From Bog-756 sp963830165 (GTDB lineage: Bacteria > Actinomycetota > Acidimicrobiia > Acidimicrobiales > RAAP-2): a stretch of DNA of 64,000 nt. The position numbers and the translations under genes were made by a program. Of this stretch, positions 1-8,656 are shown one piece after another (the stretch's first letter is position 1; each line of letters opens with the position of its first letter). A model generated the notes under the pieces. It was not told the origin of the DNA. It was given only the letters and a program-made list of their open reading frames with translations, and searched no databases. Where the stretch lies: NCBI GenBank assembly GCA_963830165.1, contig CAWHKZ010000005.1:558001-622000 (forward strand). Reading direction: 5' to 3'.

Positions 1-96
1 CTGGGGGTCCGACCAGGCCCGGAAGGCGTGCCCGACCGGGGCGTCGTAGACCCGCTCGATCGCGAACGTGTCATGGGACATGGTGGACAGGGTCAT
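1..96 (-). CDS. SRPBCC/AHSA1-family protein, N-terminal part (cut by window edge)
   Basis: Only the first 32 codons are present; the gene runs off the left edge. The visible N-terminus (FAIERVYDAPVGHAFRAW) matches the opening of AHSA1/SRPBCC ligand-binding proteins, whose first strand and helix read roughly 'R.idAP.e.VF.AwtdP'. The ATG overlaps the stop of the upstream ArsR gene in an ATGA, so the two are probably translationally coupled. ArsR plus AHSA1 is a very common actinobacterial pair. The ligand is unknown. Confidence 0.75.
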   Translation of the reverse strand, partial: MTLSTMSHDTFAIERVYDAPVGHAFRAWSDPQ

Positions 97-437
97 GGCT
101 TCTCCTCGGTGCTCGGTGCGTCGTTCAGGACGTCGCCCAATCGGTCCAGGCGCGCCTCCCAGCCTCGGCGTTGGCTGGAGATCCACTGCTCGGCGGCTGT
201 CATCGCCACTCGTTCGATCCGGCAGATGCGGGATCTCCCCACCTTCTCGGTCCGCACGAGCCCGGACGATTCGAGGACCTGGACGTGCTGGACGACGGCG
301 GCGAGGGACATGGCCAGGGGCTCCGCCAACTCACTGACCGAGGCGGGGCCCGACGTGAGTCGCTCCACCATGGTGCGCCGGCTCTTGTCGGCCAGCGCTT
401 GGAAGGCCCGATCGAGGTCGATCGTTTGGTCAAGCAT
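93..437 (-). CDS. ArsR/SmtB-family winged-helix repressor
   Basis: This 114-residue protein has the ArsR winged-helix fold: an N-terminal helix (AFQALADKSRRTMVERL), a recognition helix region (SVSELAEPLAMSLAAVVQHV) and a wing (GLVRTEKVGRSRICRI). No CxC metal-thiolate motif is visible, so it is more like the ArsR proteins paired with SRPBCC genes than a true arsenic sensor. It overlaps the SRPBCC gene by 4 bases and probably represses the pair. The ATG lies inside a perfect inverted repeat (429-446), which suggests autoregulation. There is no Shine-Dalgarno sequence, and a TATAGT box 7 bases upstream of the ATG suggests a leaderless mRNA. Confidence 0.85.
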   Translation of the reverse strand: MLDQTIDLDRAFQALADKSRRTMVERLTSGPASVSELAEPLAMSLAAVVQHVQVLESSGLVRTEKVGRSRICRIERVAMTAAEQWISSQRRGWEARLDRLGDVLNDAPSTEEKP

Positions 438-446
438 TTACTTGAC
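429..446. promoter_or_regulatory. Probable ArsR operator, GTCAAG-N6-CTTGAC
   Basis: Perfect 6-base inverted repeat GTCAAG (429-434) / CTTGAC (441-446) with a 6-base spacer holding the ArsR start codon (435-437). On the minus strand TATAGT (450-445) is a good -10 element placed for a transcript starting at the ATG. Repressor binding here would block both polymerase and leaderless initiation. Confidence 0.55.
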
Positions 447-548
447 TATAGGCCGTGGCTGAGCGGCCGTGCCCCGGAGCGTCGGTCGGCCCGACGCCGC
501 TGGACGAGGTGAGAGCGAGGGGTGTCTAGTTGCTCGCGGCGGTGGCGG

Positions 549-1416
549 TCATACGCCGTCCTTGTGCAGATGGGCGAAGTGGGGCCACAGCCGCAGATCG
601 ATCTGCGGGTAGCGGGCGGCCAGGCGCACGACGTCGGGCTCGTAGAGCTCGCCCAGGAGACGTGCCATGCCGGGATCGAGCTCCCGCTTCGCCCTGGTCT
701 CGTTGACCCTGGCCTGCAGGGCGGGGGGCTTGTAGGAGTCGTCGAGGCCGAGGAACCGGTAGGTGGCGGCGAGCTGGGTGGCCGGGTCGGCGGTGCACGC
801 CTCGTACTGGAGCATCAGGATCCTGGACGGGTCGACCGCCTCCTCCCACGGCTCCAACTCGGCCGAGTAGAACCCGCGGGCGAGGCTGCGGTAGCGGACG
901 TAGTGCAGGATCCGCCGCGGCATGCGGCGCGAGATGTCGGAGTGGTACCGCTCGATCGGGTCGCGCAGCATGACCAGGAACCGGGCTTCGGGGGCCACCT
1001 TCTCGAGGATGCCGGGCAGCAGGTAGGCGAACAGGTACGACGGGGTCCACTCGCCGGTGGTCGCCCCGGCGGGCCGGGGGAACCAGTTCCAGTAGGTGTG
1101 CAGTTGCTCGTCGGACACCCCATCCGCCCGGTACAGCTGCAGGAAGCTCCGGTTGAAGAACTGCAGCTCCTTCTGACCGGTCCGTGCACGTCGGGGTGGG
1201 CCAGGATCAGGCTGAACCACCACGAGGTGCCGCACTTCGGTACCCCCAGCCCGATGAAGTCGGGCGGCCCCGGTCGCATGCCCGGGGGGCAGGGTGGCGC
1301 ATCGGGGGGCGACCGGTCTCCCAGGGCGTGTAGCTGCCCTTCCAGTGGAGGATCGACGTCCGCAGCCCGCGGGGCAGGGCCATGAACGCGGTTCGGGCCG
1401 AGGTGGGGAGCTCCAT
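549..1416 (-). pseudogene. Sulfotransferase family protein, frameshifted
   Basis: Three reading frames together give one PAPS-dependent sulfotransferase. The N-terminus (MELPTSARTAFMALP...) starts at an ATG at 1416. The 5'-phosphosulfate-binding loop GVPKCGTSWW lies in a second frame (about 1215-1279). The rest, with the 3'-phosphate-binding segment MLRDPIERYHSD, runs in a third frame to 549. Breaks fall near 1290 and 1190. Sulfotransferases of this class move sulfate from PAPS to hydroxyl groups of lipids, sugars or small molecules; the acceptor cannot be read from sequence. The breaks are single-base and lie in a stretch where most genes are broken, so an assembly or sequencing error is as likely as a dead gene. 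Confidence 0.75.
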
Positions 1417-1516
1417 CAGATCAACTCCGGCGTCCGGTGTCCGGCGTTCGGCACGAGCAGGCACCGTACTACAGGGCCTGCGGTGTCCGACCGGGTGCCC
1501 GACGCTCCCGGCTGGG

Positions 1517-2286
1517 CTAGCCGGCCGGCGTGGTCGGCGTCGACGAGCCGTAGGAGACGGTGAAGGCGTTCCCGCTCGCGGACAGGGCCGACGGGATCGA
1601 GATCACGGGCTTGCCGGTGCCTCCGACCATCGAGATGGCGTCGGCCGGGACGAGGCCGGGAGCTCCACCGTTGGCGGTCATACCCGTGAAGGTGGTGGAG
1701 CCGTAGGGGGCGAGTGTGGCCAGCGTGGGCCCGACCTGGGGCCGCTCCTCGATCCATTCGGCCGAGGCCCCCGGGCCCCGGTACGGGCGGGTCAGGGCGA
1801 AGGTGGCTCCGGTGGTGGTGTCGGTCAGGGTGATGGTCCACCGCCGGCCGGTGACCTGGGTGACGACGGCGGTCATCCGGTTGCCCGGACTGACCGTCAT
1901 CCGGCTGATGACCCGCTCGGCCCGGGGAGGACCTCGGTCCAGGCGTCGTAGTGGACGACGCCGTCGATCACGTCCGACTCGGTGCCCGTCTGGATGAGGT
2001 CCTGGTTGGCCAGCCCGTCGATGCCGATCCACGTCGAGGAGTACTCGGTGGCCCCGGGGCTGGGGGTGACGGCGGGCACCGTCCACGAGCCGCCGATCGA
2101 GGTGAAGGAACCGGCCTTGCCGTAGCCCGACCAGTTCGTCGAGTTGTTGCCGTTCGCCCGGATCATGGTCCTGGAGGCCACCGCCCCGACCGTCGACGAC
2201 GCCCCGGCGGCCCCCAGCGCCAGTGGGGCCACGAGGGCGCCCGTGCCGAGCGCGGCGACGGCAAGTCGGACGATGCGGTGCGACAC
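1517..2286 (-). CDS. Secreted G1-family (eqolisin-like) peptidase, frameshifted
   Basis: The GTG start at 2286 follows a Shine-Dalgarno-like GGAAGGGG and opens a signal peptide (VSHRIVRLAVAALGTGALVAP). The mature part begins NWSGYGKAGSFTSIGGSWTV and carries WIGIDG followed by LIQTGTES, the region of the catalytic Gln of eqolisins. After a one-base break near 1920 it continues with ISRMTVSPGNRM and SAEWIEERP, the region of the catalytic Glu. G1 peptidases are acid glutamic endopeptidases, best known from fungi. Length about 256 residues is normal for the family. A secreted acid peptidase fits a chemoorganotroph living at low pH, but that is inference. Confidence 0.75.
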
Positions 2287-2498
2287 GAGATGCCCCTTCC
2301 GGTGGGGGACTGCCCTTCCCCCGACGTGCACCAATCTGACCACAGGGGACGTCGCAACGGCAACGGCCGCACCCGTCCTGCACCCGAGGGCGACCGGGTG
2401 GTTCCGGCGGCGCGGTGCGTCGGCCCGGCGAAGCGGCGCACACCTCTCTATGCTTCGGATGGCTCCCGGCGGGCGGGAGCGGCGACGGCGGGAGTCGG

Positions 2499-3547
2499 AT
2501 GTTCAGCATCACGTTCAGCGACCTTCTGTACCGGCGACGCCAGTTCCTCATCGCCACACTCGGCGCTGGACTGGTGTTCGCCATGACGCTGCTGCTGGCC
2601 GGCCTGGTGTCCGGCTTCAGCGTGGAGATCGACCAGACGGTCTCCGGCTTCCACGCCGGCGTGTGGGTCGTCAAGGCCGGCTCGTCGGGACGGATCGCGT
2701 CGCTGGCCCCCATGGCGGAGTCCACCGTGGCCCGGGTGTACCGGGCACCCGGGGTGACCGGCACGGTCCCGGTCGTGGTGATCCCCCAGACGGTCGACCT
2801 GGGAGGCACCCTCCAGCAGGTGAACCTGGTCGGAACCCCGATCGGCTCGGTGCCGGGTCGCCAACCGCTGACCGAGGGCGCCCAGGTCGCCGGCCCGGGA
2901 GAGGCCGTCGTCGACCAGCGGCTGGGCGTGGGCGTCGGCAGCCGGGTGTCGGTGGGGGGCCATCGGTTCACGGTGGTGGGGGTGACCAGCGACCGGACCC
3001 TGCTGGGCGGGATCCCGGACATGTACGTGAGCCTGCGGGACGCCCAGGTGGCGGCGTTCGAGGGGGCCGAACTGATCAGCGCCGTGGTGGTGACGGGGAC
3101 GCCGTCGGCCGTGCCGGCCGGGTTCGCGGTCATGACGAGCGGGCGGATCGACCAGGCGAGCCTCGAGCAGATGGCCACCGCCGTGTCGTCGATCAACAAC
3201 TCGAAGCTCTTCATGTGGGCCATCGCCGCGGTCATCGTGGCGTCGCTGGTCTACGTCACCGCGCTCGAGCGGACGCGGGACTTCGCCGTGCTGAAGGCGC
3301 TGGGCGCCTCCTCGGGGCGCTCTACGTCGGGCTCGCCTTCCAGGCCGTGCTGGTGGCGCTCATCGCCGCCGCCTTCGCCGCCGTGCTCGCCCAGTTCATG
3401 GTCGGCGTCTTCTCCCAACCCGTGGACTTCCCGGTGAGCGCGTACATCGTACTGCCGGTGTCGGCGGTGGTGGTGGGGCTGCTGTCCAGTCTGATCGCGC
3501 TGCGACGGGCCGTGGCCGCCGATCCGGCCAAGGCGTTCGCGGGCTGA
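2499..3547 (+). CDS. ABC transporter permease (FtsX/MacB/DevC type), frameshifted
   Basis: About 350 residues. An N-terminal membrane helix (FLIATLGAGLVFAMTLLLAGLV) is followed by a large periplasmic MacB_PCD-like domain and then the FtsX segment with three helices (FMWAIAAVIVASLVYVTALE, the helix after GALYVGLAFQAVLVALIA, and YIVLPVSAVVVGLLSSLIAL). The conserved ALERTRDFAVLKALGAS motif that contacts the ATPase is clear. A single-base break near 3315 shifts the last 75 residues. The ATPase gene starts 11 bases downstream, so the two form one transporter operon. Such exporters move lipids, lipoproteins, peptides or drugs, or act mechanically on envelope enzymes; the cargo is unknown. Confidence 0.8.
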
Positions 3548-3558
3548 GGGGAGGGACC

Positions 3559-4537
3559 GTGGGTGAGCTCGAAGTGCGTGACCTGACCGTGGAGTTCGAC
3601 TCGGGTGGCTACCGTGTGCGCCCGCTCGACCGCCTGAGCCTGGACGCCGAGGACGGCGAACTGGTCGTCCTCCTCGGTCCGAGCGGCTGCGGCAAGACCA
3701 CCCTGCTCTCGTGTCTGGCCGGACTGCTCCAGCCCACGGACGGGTCGATCACGCTTCCGGGGCATCGACGTGGGTGGGCTCGGCGGCGCGGCGCTCGGCG
3801 CCTACCGCCGGCGCACGGTCGGGGTCGTGTTCCAGGCCTTCAACCTGCTGGCGAGTCTGACGGCCCGCAAGAACGTGATGGTCCCGATGACGTTGGCCGG
3901 GGTGGGCCGTCGCGAGGCCGGCGAGCGCGGCCGACGCGCTGCTGGAGCGGGTGGCGCTCGCCGAACGGGCGTCGCACCGGCCCGGCCAGATGTCGGGCGG
4001 CCAGCAGCAGCGGGTGGCCATCGCCCGGGCACTGGTGCACGACCCACCGCTGGTGGTGGCCGACGAGCCCACGGCCCACCTCGACCACATCCAGGTCGAG
4101 GGCATCCTCGTGCTGCTGCGCGAGCTGGCGGCACCGGGCCGCATGGTGGTCGTCTCCACCCACGACGACCGGATCACCCACATCGCCGACCGGGTCATCG
4201 AGCTGGCGCCGCAGTTCTCGGACGCGGAGCGGGCCGACGAGGAGGTGCGACTCGAGCCCGGACCGTCCTCTTCGAGCAGGGTGATCGGGGTGATCTGGTC
4301 TACGAGGTGAAGGAGGGTTCGGTCGAGATCTACCGGCATGCGCTTCGACGGCACGGCCGAGGTGCTGGTCGACATCGGCCCCGGCAACTACTTCGGCGAG
4401 ATCGGCCCCATGCTCAACCTCCCCGCAGCGCGTCGGCCCGCGCCCGGGAGGAGACGGTGCTCACGGCGATGACCATCCGCTCGTTCCGCGCCCACTTCCC
4501 CGTGACCGCCAAGGACGCCCGGGAACCCTCGATCTGA
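3559..4537 (+). pseudogene. ABC transporter ATPase fused to a cyclic-nucleotide-binding domain, multiply frameshifted
   Basis: Reconstructed across frames, this is a LolD/MacB-like ATPase: Walker A GPSGCGKTT (residues 40-48), Q-loop FQAFNLL, signature MSGGQQQRVAIARAL, Walker B LVVADEPTAHLD and H-loop VSTHD. It runs directly into a cNMP-binding domain with FEQGDRGDLVYEVKEGSVEI, then IGPGNYFGEIGPM and SASARA, the phosphate-binding cassette region. Five one-base breaks are needed (near 3760, 3925, 4267, 4335 and 4428). Several are repaired by adding or removing one base of a G or C run. The GTG start is 11 bases after the permease stop. An ATPase-cNMP fusion suggests export gated by cAMP, c-di-GMP or a related ligand. 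Confidence 0.75.
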
Positions 4538-4543
4538 GCCGGC

Positions 4544-6121
4544 TCAGAGCAGTCCGGGCACGATCGCCTCGACCACGCTCGGCCCCGGCGTGGCCAGCGC
4601 CCGGGCCAGCTCGTCGGCGAACTGCCTCGGCCGTCTCGGCCCGGGCCGCGTGCAGTCCGAACCCCCGGGCCAGAGTGCACGAAGTCGATGTCCGGCCGTC
4701 CGATGTCGAGCATGTCCCGGGCCCGCGGTCCGGGCGATTCGGCACCCACCCGGTCGAGCTCCATGTTGAGTACGGCGTACGAGTGGTTGTTGAGGATCAC
4801 GGTGGTCACGTCGAGGCCCTCGCGGGCCATCGTCCACCACGACTGGACGGTGTAGAGCGGCGCTGCCGTCGGCCTCGAGGGCGAGGACCCGCCGGCCCGG
4901 GTCGGCCACGGCGGCACCGACGGCGACCGGCAGTCCCTGGCCGATGGCGCCACCGGTGAGGCACAGCCAGTCGTGGGGTGGGGCGCCGGCCGTGGCCGCG
5001 GGGGCGAACAGGCCGGACGTGTTGCCCTCGTCGGACACGATCGCCCCCTCGGGCAGCAGCGCTCCGATGGCCTGGCACACGGTCTGGGCGGTCAGGGCTC
5101 CGGACGGGAGGTCGGGCCGGTGCGCCTCCTGGCGGTCGGCCGACCCCGACGGTGGCCCCGACCAGGTCGGACAGCGACTCGACGGCAGCCGCCAGGTCGT
5201 CGGCCGGGCCGGCCACCGGATGGACGGTGCAGCCGTCGGGCACCAGGTCGCTCGGCCTGCCCGGATAGGCGAAGAACGAGACGGGCGACCTGCCGTCGAG
5301 GAGGATCAGGTGACGGATGCCGTCGAGGCGCATCGTGGCGAACTCGGCCAGATAGCCGAGCCGCTCCACGGGAGGCCGGCCCGCGCCCCGGGACAGGCGG
5401 GCCGGGAACGTCTCGCACAGCAGCTCGGCCCCGGTGGAGGCGGCCAGGTCGGCCACCTGCGTCGAGCAGGCGACCCGAACAGGCCCGGCCGCCGATGAAG
5501 ACGGCGCACCGCTCGCCCGATCGCAGGGCGGCGGCCGCCGCCTCCAGGACGTCCGGGTCGGGAGGTGCCCCACCGGCGGGCCCGGCGTGCACCCCGTCCG
5601 TCGGGCCGGACCGGGACGCCGCCGTCGGACCACGAGACGTCGGCCGGCAGGATCAGGGTGGCCACCGACCCCGGCGGGCCGTGGGCGGCGGCCAGGGCGT
5701 CGCGCGCGTCGATCCCCACCGACTCGCTGGACTCGGTGGTCCGGACGAAGGGGGAGACGTTGCGGGCCACGGTGGCGATGTCGGACTGCAGCTGGGCGTC
5801 GTAGCGCCGATGGGAGAGGGCGTGGTCGCCGACGATGTTCATCACCGGGCTGTGGGCCCGCCGGGCGTTGTGGAGGTTGGCCAGCCCGTTGCCGAGCCCC
5901 GGACCGAGGTGGAGGAGCGTGGCCGCCGGCCCGCCGCGGATCCGGGCGTACCCGTCGGCCGCGCCGGTGGCCACCCCCTCGAACAGCGCCAGGACGCCGT
6001 GCATGCCGGGCTCGTCGTCGAGGGCGGCGACGAAGTGCATCTCGGAGGTGCCCGGGTTCATGAAGCACGTGTCGACGTCGTGGTTCAGGAGGGTGCGTAC
6101 GAGAGACCGGGCACCGTTCAC
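4544..6121 (-). pseudogene. Thiamine-diphosphate-dependent enzyme (acetolactate synthase / benzoylformate decarboxylase-like), frameshifted
   Basis: Frames combined give a protein of about 525 residues. The N-terminal pyrimidine-binding domain has CFMNPGTSEMHFVAALDD and LFEGVATGAADGYARI, with the catalytic Glu that activates the cofactor. The C-terminal domain has SDEGNTSGLFAP, the LCLTGGAIGQGLPVAVGAA stretch, and EADGSA followed by the NNHSYAVLNMEL segment, which is the GDG...N diphosphate/Mg2+ site (GDG replaced by ADG). At least four one-base breaks occur. The GTG start at 6121 overlaps the stop of the FAD oxidase gene (GTGA), so the oxidase product, a 2-oxo acid, may be the substrate of this decarboxylase or carboligase. 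True acetolactate synthase is less likely because there is no small subunit. Confidence 0.75.
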
Positions 6122-7515
6122 GGACGGGCTCCTTCCGGACGGGGGATGGCCAGGACCTTCCCGGGGTTGAGGATGCCCGCCGGGTCGAACGCCGCCTTGA
6201 TCCGACGCATCAGGTCGAGCTTGACCGGGTCCTCGAGGTCGGTGAACGAGGCCAGCTTGGCCGTGCCGATACCGTGCTCGCCCGACACGGCACCGCCGAG
6301 GGCGATGCCGGCGGCCAGGATGTCGTGGACGAGCCCGTGCCGGCACGTCGGGGTCGGGCTGGAAGACCGACAGGTGGACGTTGCCGTCGCCCGCGTGGCC
6401 GCAGCCGACCACCAGGGACCCGGTCGCCGCGGCCAGGTCGCCGACGTCTGCCAGGTAGGTGGGGATGGACGCACGAGGCACCACGACGTCGACGATGTCG
6501 TCGGCGCCGGCCGCCTTGGACGCCCAGAAGGCGCGCTCGCGGGCGGCGATCGAGCGTCGTGGCCGGCGTGGTCCGGCAGCACGTAGACGTCGAGTGCACC
6601 GAGGTCGGCCAGTTGCCCGGCCAGCGCCGCGGTGTCCTCCTCCAGCCGGTCCGGGTGGTGGTCCTCGAGGACGATCACCAGGTAGGCCGCGGCGTCGGTC
6701 CGGACGTCGTCGGGGATCCCGAGGTCGATGCCGGCGTTGGCCGTGATCCCGGCCATGGAGATCATGTCGATGTACTCGACCAGCAGCGGGCCGACCCCGC
6801 TGGCCACCACCGGGGCGACGGCTCCGGCCACCAGATCCATGGTGGCGAACGGGGCGAGCACGGTCGTCTGGTGCTCGGGGCGGGGGTGGAGCCGGAGGAT
6901 GGCCCGGGTCACCAGGGCCAGCGTCCCCTCGGAGCCGATGACGAGCTGGGTGAGGTCGTAGCCGCTCGTGGCCTTCACGAACCGGCCGCCCGTGGTGATG
7001 ACCTCGCCCGTGCCCAGCACGGCCTCGAGGCCGAGTACGTGGTGGCGGGTGACCCCGTACTTGACCGCCCGCATGCCGCCGGCATTGGTGGCCACGTTGC
7101 CCCCGAGGCTGGCCGACTGCTCCCCCGGGAAGACGGGGTACACGAGGCCGACCGGGCCGAGGGCGGCGTCCAGCTGAGCCAAGGTGACCCCGGGCTCGAC
7201 CACCGCCACCTGGTTGGCCGTGTCGATCTCCAGGATGGCGGCCATGCGCTCGAAGGAGACCACGATGCCCCCCTCGACCGGGGTCGAGGCGCCCGAGAGG
7301 CCCGTCCCCGACCCCCGGGCCGTCACCGGGACCCCGAGCTCGGCGGCGGCGGCCACCACGGCGGCCACCTCGTCGGTGGTGCCCGGACGCACCACGGCCA
7401 GTGGCCGCACGGACATGAGCCCGAGGCCCTCGTCGTGGCAGAGGTCGTCGGAGACGGCGTCGCCGACGTCGACGTTGGCGTCGCCGCAGGCGGCGACCAG
7501 CCGTGCCGTGATCAT
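6118..7515 (-). CDS. FAD-linked oxidase, GlcD/D-lactate dehydrogenase-like, frameshifted
   Basis: About 465 residues from an ATG at 7515. The FAD_binding_4 (VAO) domain shows VRPGTTDEVAAVVAAAAELG, then VTARGSGTGLSGAS and FPGEQSASLGGNVATNAGG, the diphosphate-binding loops, and later SGYDLTQLVIGSEGTLALVT. The C-terminal substrate domain has VVGCGHAGDGNVHLSVFQPD and SGEHGIGTAKLASF, with the His/Glu metal ligands of 2-hydroxy-acid oxidases. Breaks near 6555 and 6345 separate the last third. The family oxidises D-2-hydroxy acids such as glycolate or D-lactate, passing electrons to quinone or an iron-sulfur partner. The GTGA overlap with the downstream thiamine-diphosphate enzyme argues for one pathway. 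Confidence 0.85.
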   Translation of the reverse strand: MITARLVAACGDANVDVGDAVSDDLCHDEGLGLMSVRPLAVVRPGTTDEVAAVVAAAAELGVPVTARGSGTGLSGASTPVEGGIVVSFERMAAILEIDTANQVAVVEPGVTLAQLDAALGPVGLVYPVFPGEQSASLGGNVATNAGGMRAVKYGVTRHHVLGLEAVLGTGEVITTGGRFVKATSGYDLTQLVIGSEGTLALVTRAILRLHPRPEHQTTVLAPFATMDLVAGAVAPVVASGVGPLLVEYIDMISMAGITANAGIDLGIPDDVRTDAAAYLVIVLEDHHPDRLEEDTAALAGQLADLGALDVYVLPDHAGHDARSPPASAPSGRPRRPAPTTSSTSWCLVRPSPPTWQTSATWPRRPGPWWSAAATRATATSTCRSSSPTPTCRHGLVHDILAAGIALGGAVSGEHGIGTAKLASFTDLEDPVKLDLMRRIKAAFDPAGILNPGKVLAIPRPEGARP

Positions 7516-7735
7516 CGTCCGATCGCCCGTTCTCCCATGGCCACGGCCTCCCTCCGTCCGTCTCCTCGACACGCTAACCCGCGCCACCGCCCGGGCCCGG
7601 AGGCCCGGAGGGCCCGGCCGGCGACGACCACCTGGTCGGACCAGGACCAGGTCGGGTGGGTGATGTCGAATGGGACCCGGCGCCCCGTGCCGGTAGGCTG
7701 GACGCCGTGCCGACGAGTTCCGGGGCCCGCCCACG

Positions 7736-8638
7736 ATGATGGGGATGCACGGTGGCCGGCGCCTAGGGTTCAGCCTGCACAATCTGCTGACCCACTGGGA
7801 CACCAGCCCCTTTGCGCTCGTCGTCCTCGTCGCCGTGGTGGCGGTGGGTGCCTGGTATGTGCAGTCGTCGTGGGCACTGTCGGCCAAGGGCCGGTCGTGG
7901 AGCCGGTGGCGGACCACCTCCTTCCTGGCCGGGCTGGTGATGGTCGACCTGGCGCTCCAGTCGTCGGTGGCCACGTACACCATGGGCTACTTCCAGGCCC
8001 ACATGGTCCAGCATCTCCTGCTCATGGTCGCCGCCCCGCCGCTGCTGGCCATGGGAGCGCCGATGACCCTCGCGCTCCAGACGTCGAGCCGGCCGGTCAA
8101 GACCCGGCTGCTCGGGTTCCTCAACTCGCGGGGCTTCCGGTGGTGGAGCCACCCGCTCCCGACCGCGGCGCTCTACTACGGTGGGATGTTCGTGTTCTTC
8201 CTCACCTCGGCGCTCGGCGTCGCCATGAACCACATGTGGGTGATGGATCTGGTCAACATCGCCTTCCTCACCGCGTCACTCCACTTCTGGTGGCCGATCG
8301 TCGGCGTCGACTACATCCCGCACTGGCGGATGAGCCACGGCACGAAGATGGCGGCGCTCCTCATCGGGATACCCCTGGAGTCGTTCCTGGCCCTGGCACT
8401 CCTGACCATGACGAAGCCGGCCGCCCCGATGTACACGGTGGCCAGCACGCACGCCGGCGCCGGGATCCTCTGGGTCGGCGCCGAGCTGTTCACCTTCCTG
8501 GCGCTGATCCCCGTGTTCCTGCAGTGGCTGCGCTTCGAGGGCCGTCGGACCTCGCGCCTGGATGCCGAGCTCGACGCCTCCTACGCGGAGGCCGGCACCA
8601 CGCTGACCCCGGTCGACTACAGCGACATCGGGCGCTGA
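7736..8638 (+). CDS. Cytochrome c oxidase assembly factor CtaG-like membrane protein
   Basis: This 300-residue integral membrane protein has seven predicted helices and the caa3_CtaG signature: MGYFQAHMVQHLLLMVAAPP with conserved His residues, LALQTSSRP, NHMWVMDLVNIAFLTASLHF, and the late GAGILWVGAELFTFLALIPV. Members of this family (not related to Cox11-type CtaG) are needed to assemble caa3-type oxidase, probably in copper delivery. The His/Met-rich N-terminus (MMGMHGG) fits metal binding. It stands alone on the plus strand, with no oxidase subunit genes in the window. Confidence 0.85.
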   Translation: MMGMHGGRRLGFSLHNLLTHWDTSPFALVVLVAVVAVGAWYVQSSWALSAKGRSWSRWRTTSFLAGLVMVDLALQSSVATYTMGYFQAHMVQHLLLMVAAPPLLAMGAPMTLALQTSSRPVKTRLLGFLNSRGFRWWSHPLPTAALYYGGMFVFFLTSALGVAMNHMWVMDLVNIAFLTASLHFWWPIVGVDYIPHWRMSHGTKMAALLIGIPLESFLALALLTMTKPAAPMYTVASTHAGAGILWVGAELFTFLALIPVFLQWLRFEGRRTSRLDAELDASYAEAGTTLTPVDYSDIGR

Positions 8639-8656
8639 ACCGCCCGGCCCGCCGGG

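Noticed and set aside
4544..6121. Call as the biosynthetic acetolactate synthase IlvB
   Set aside because: No small subunit or branched-chain genes are adjacent, and the overlap with a 2-hydroxy-acid oxidase fits a catabolic enzyme better.
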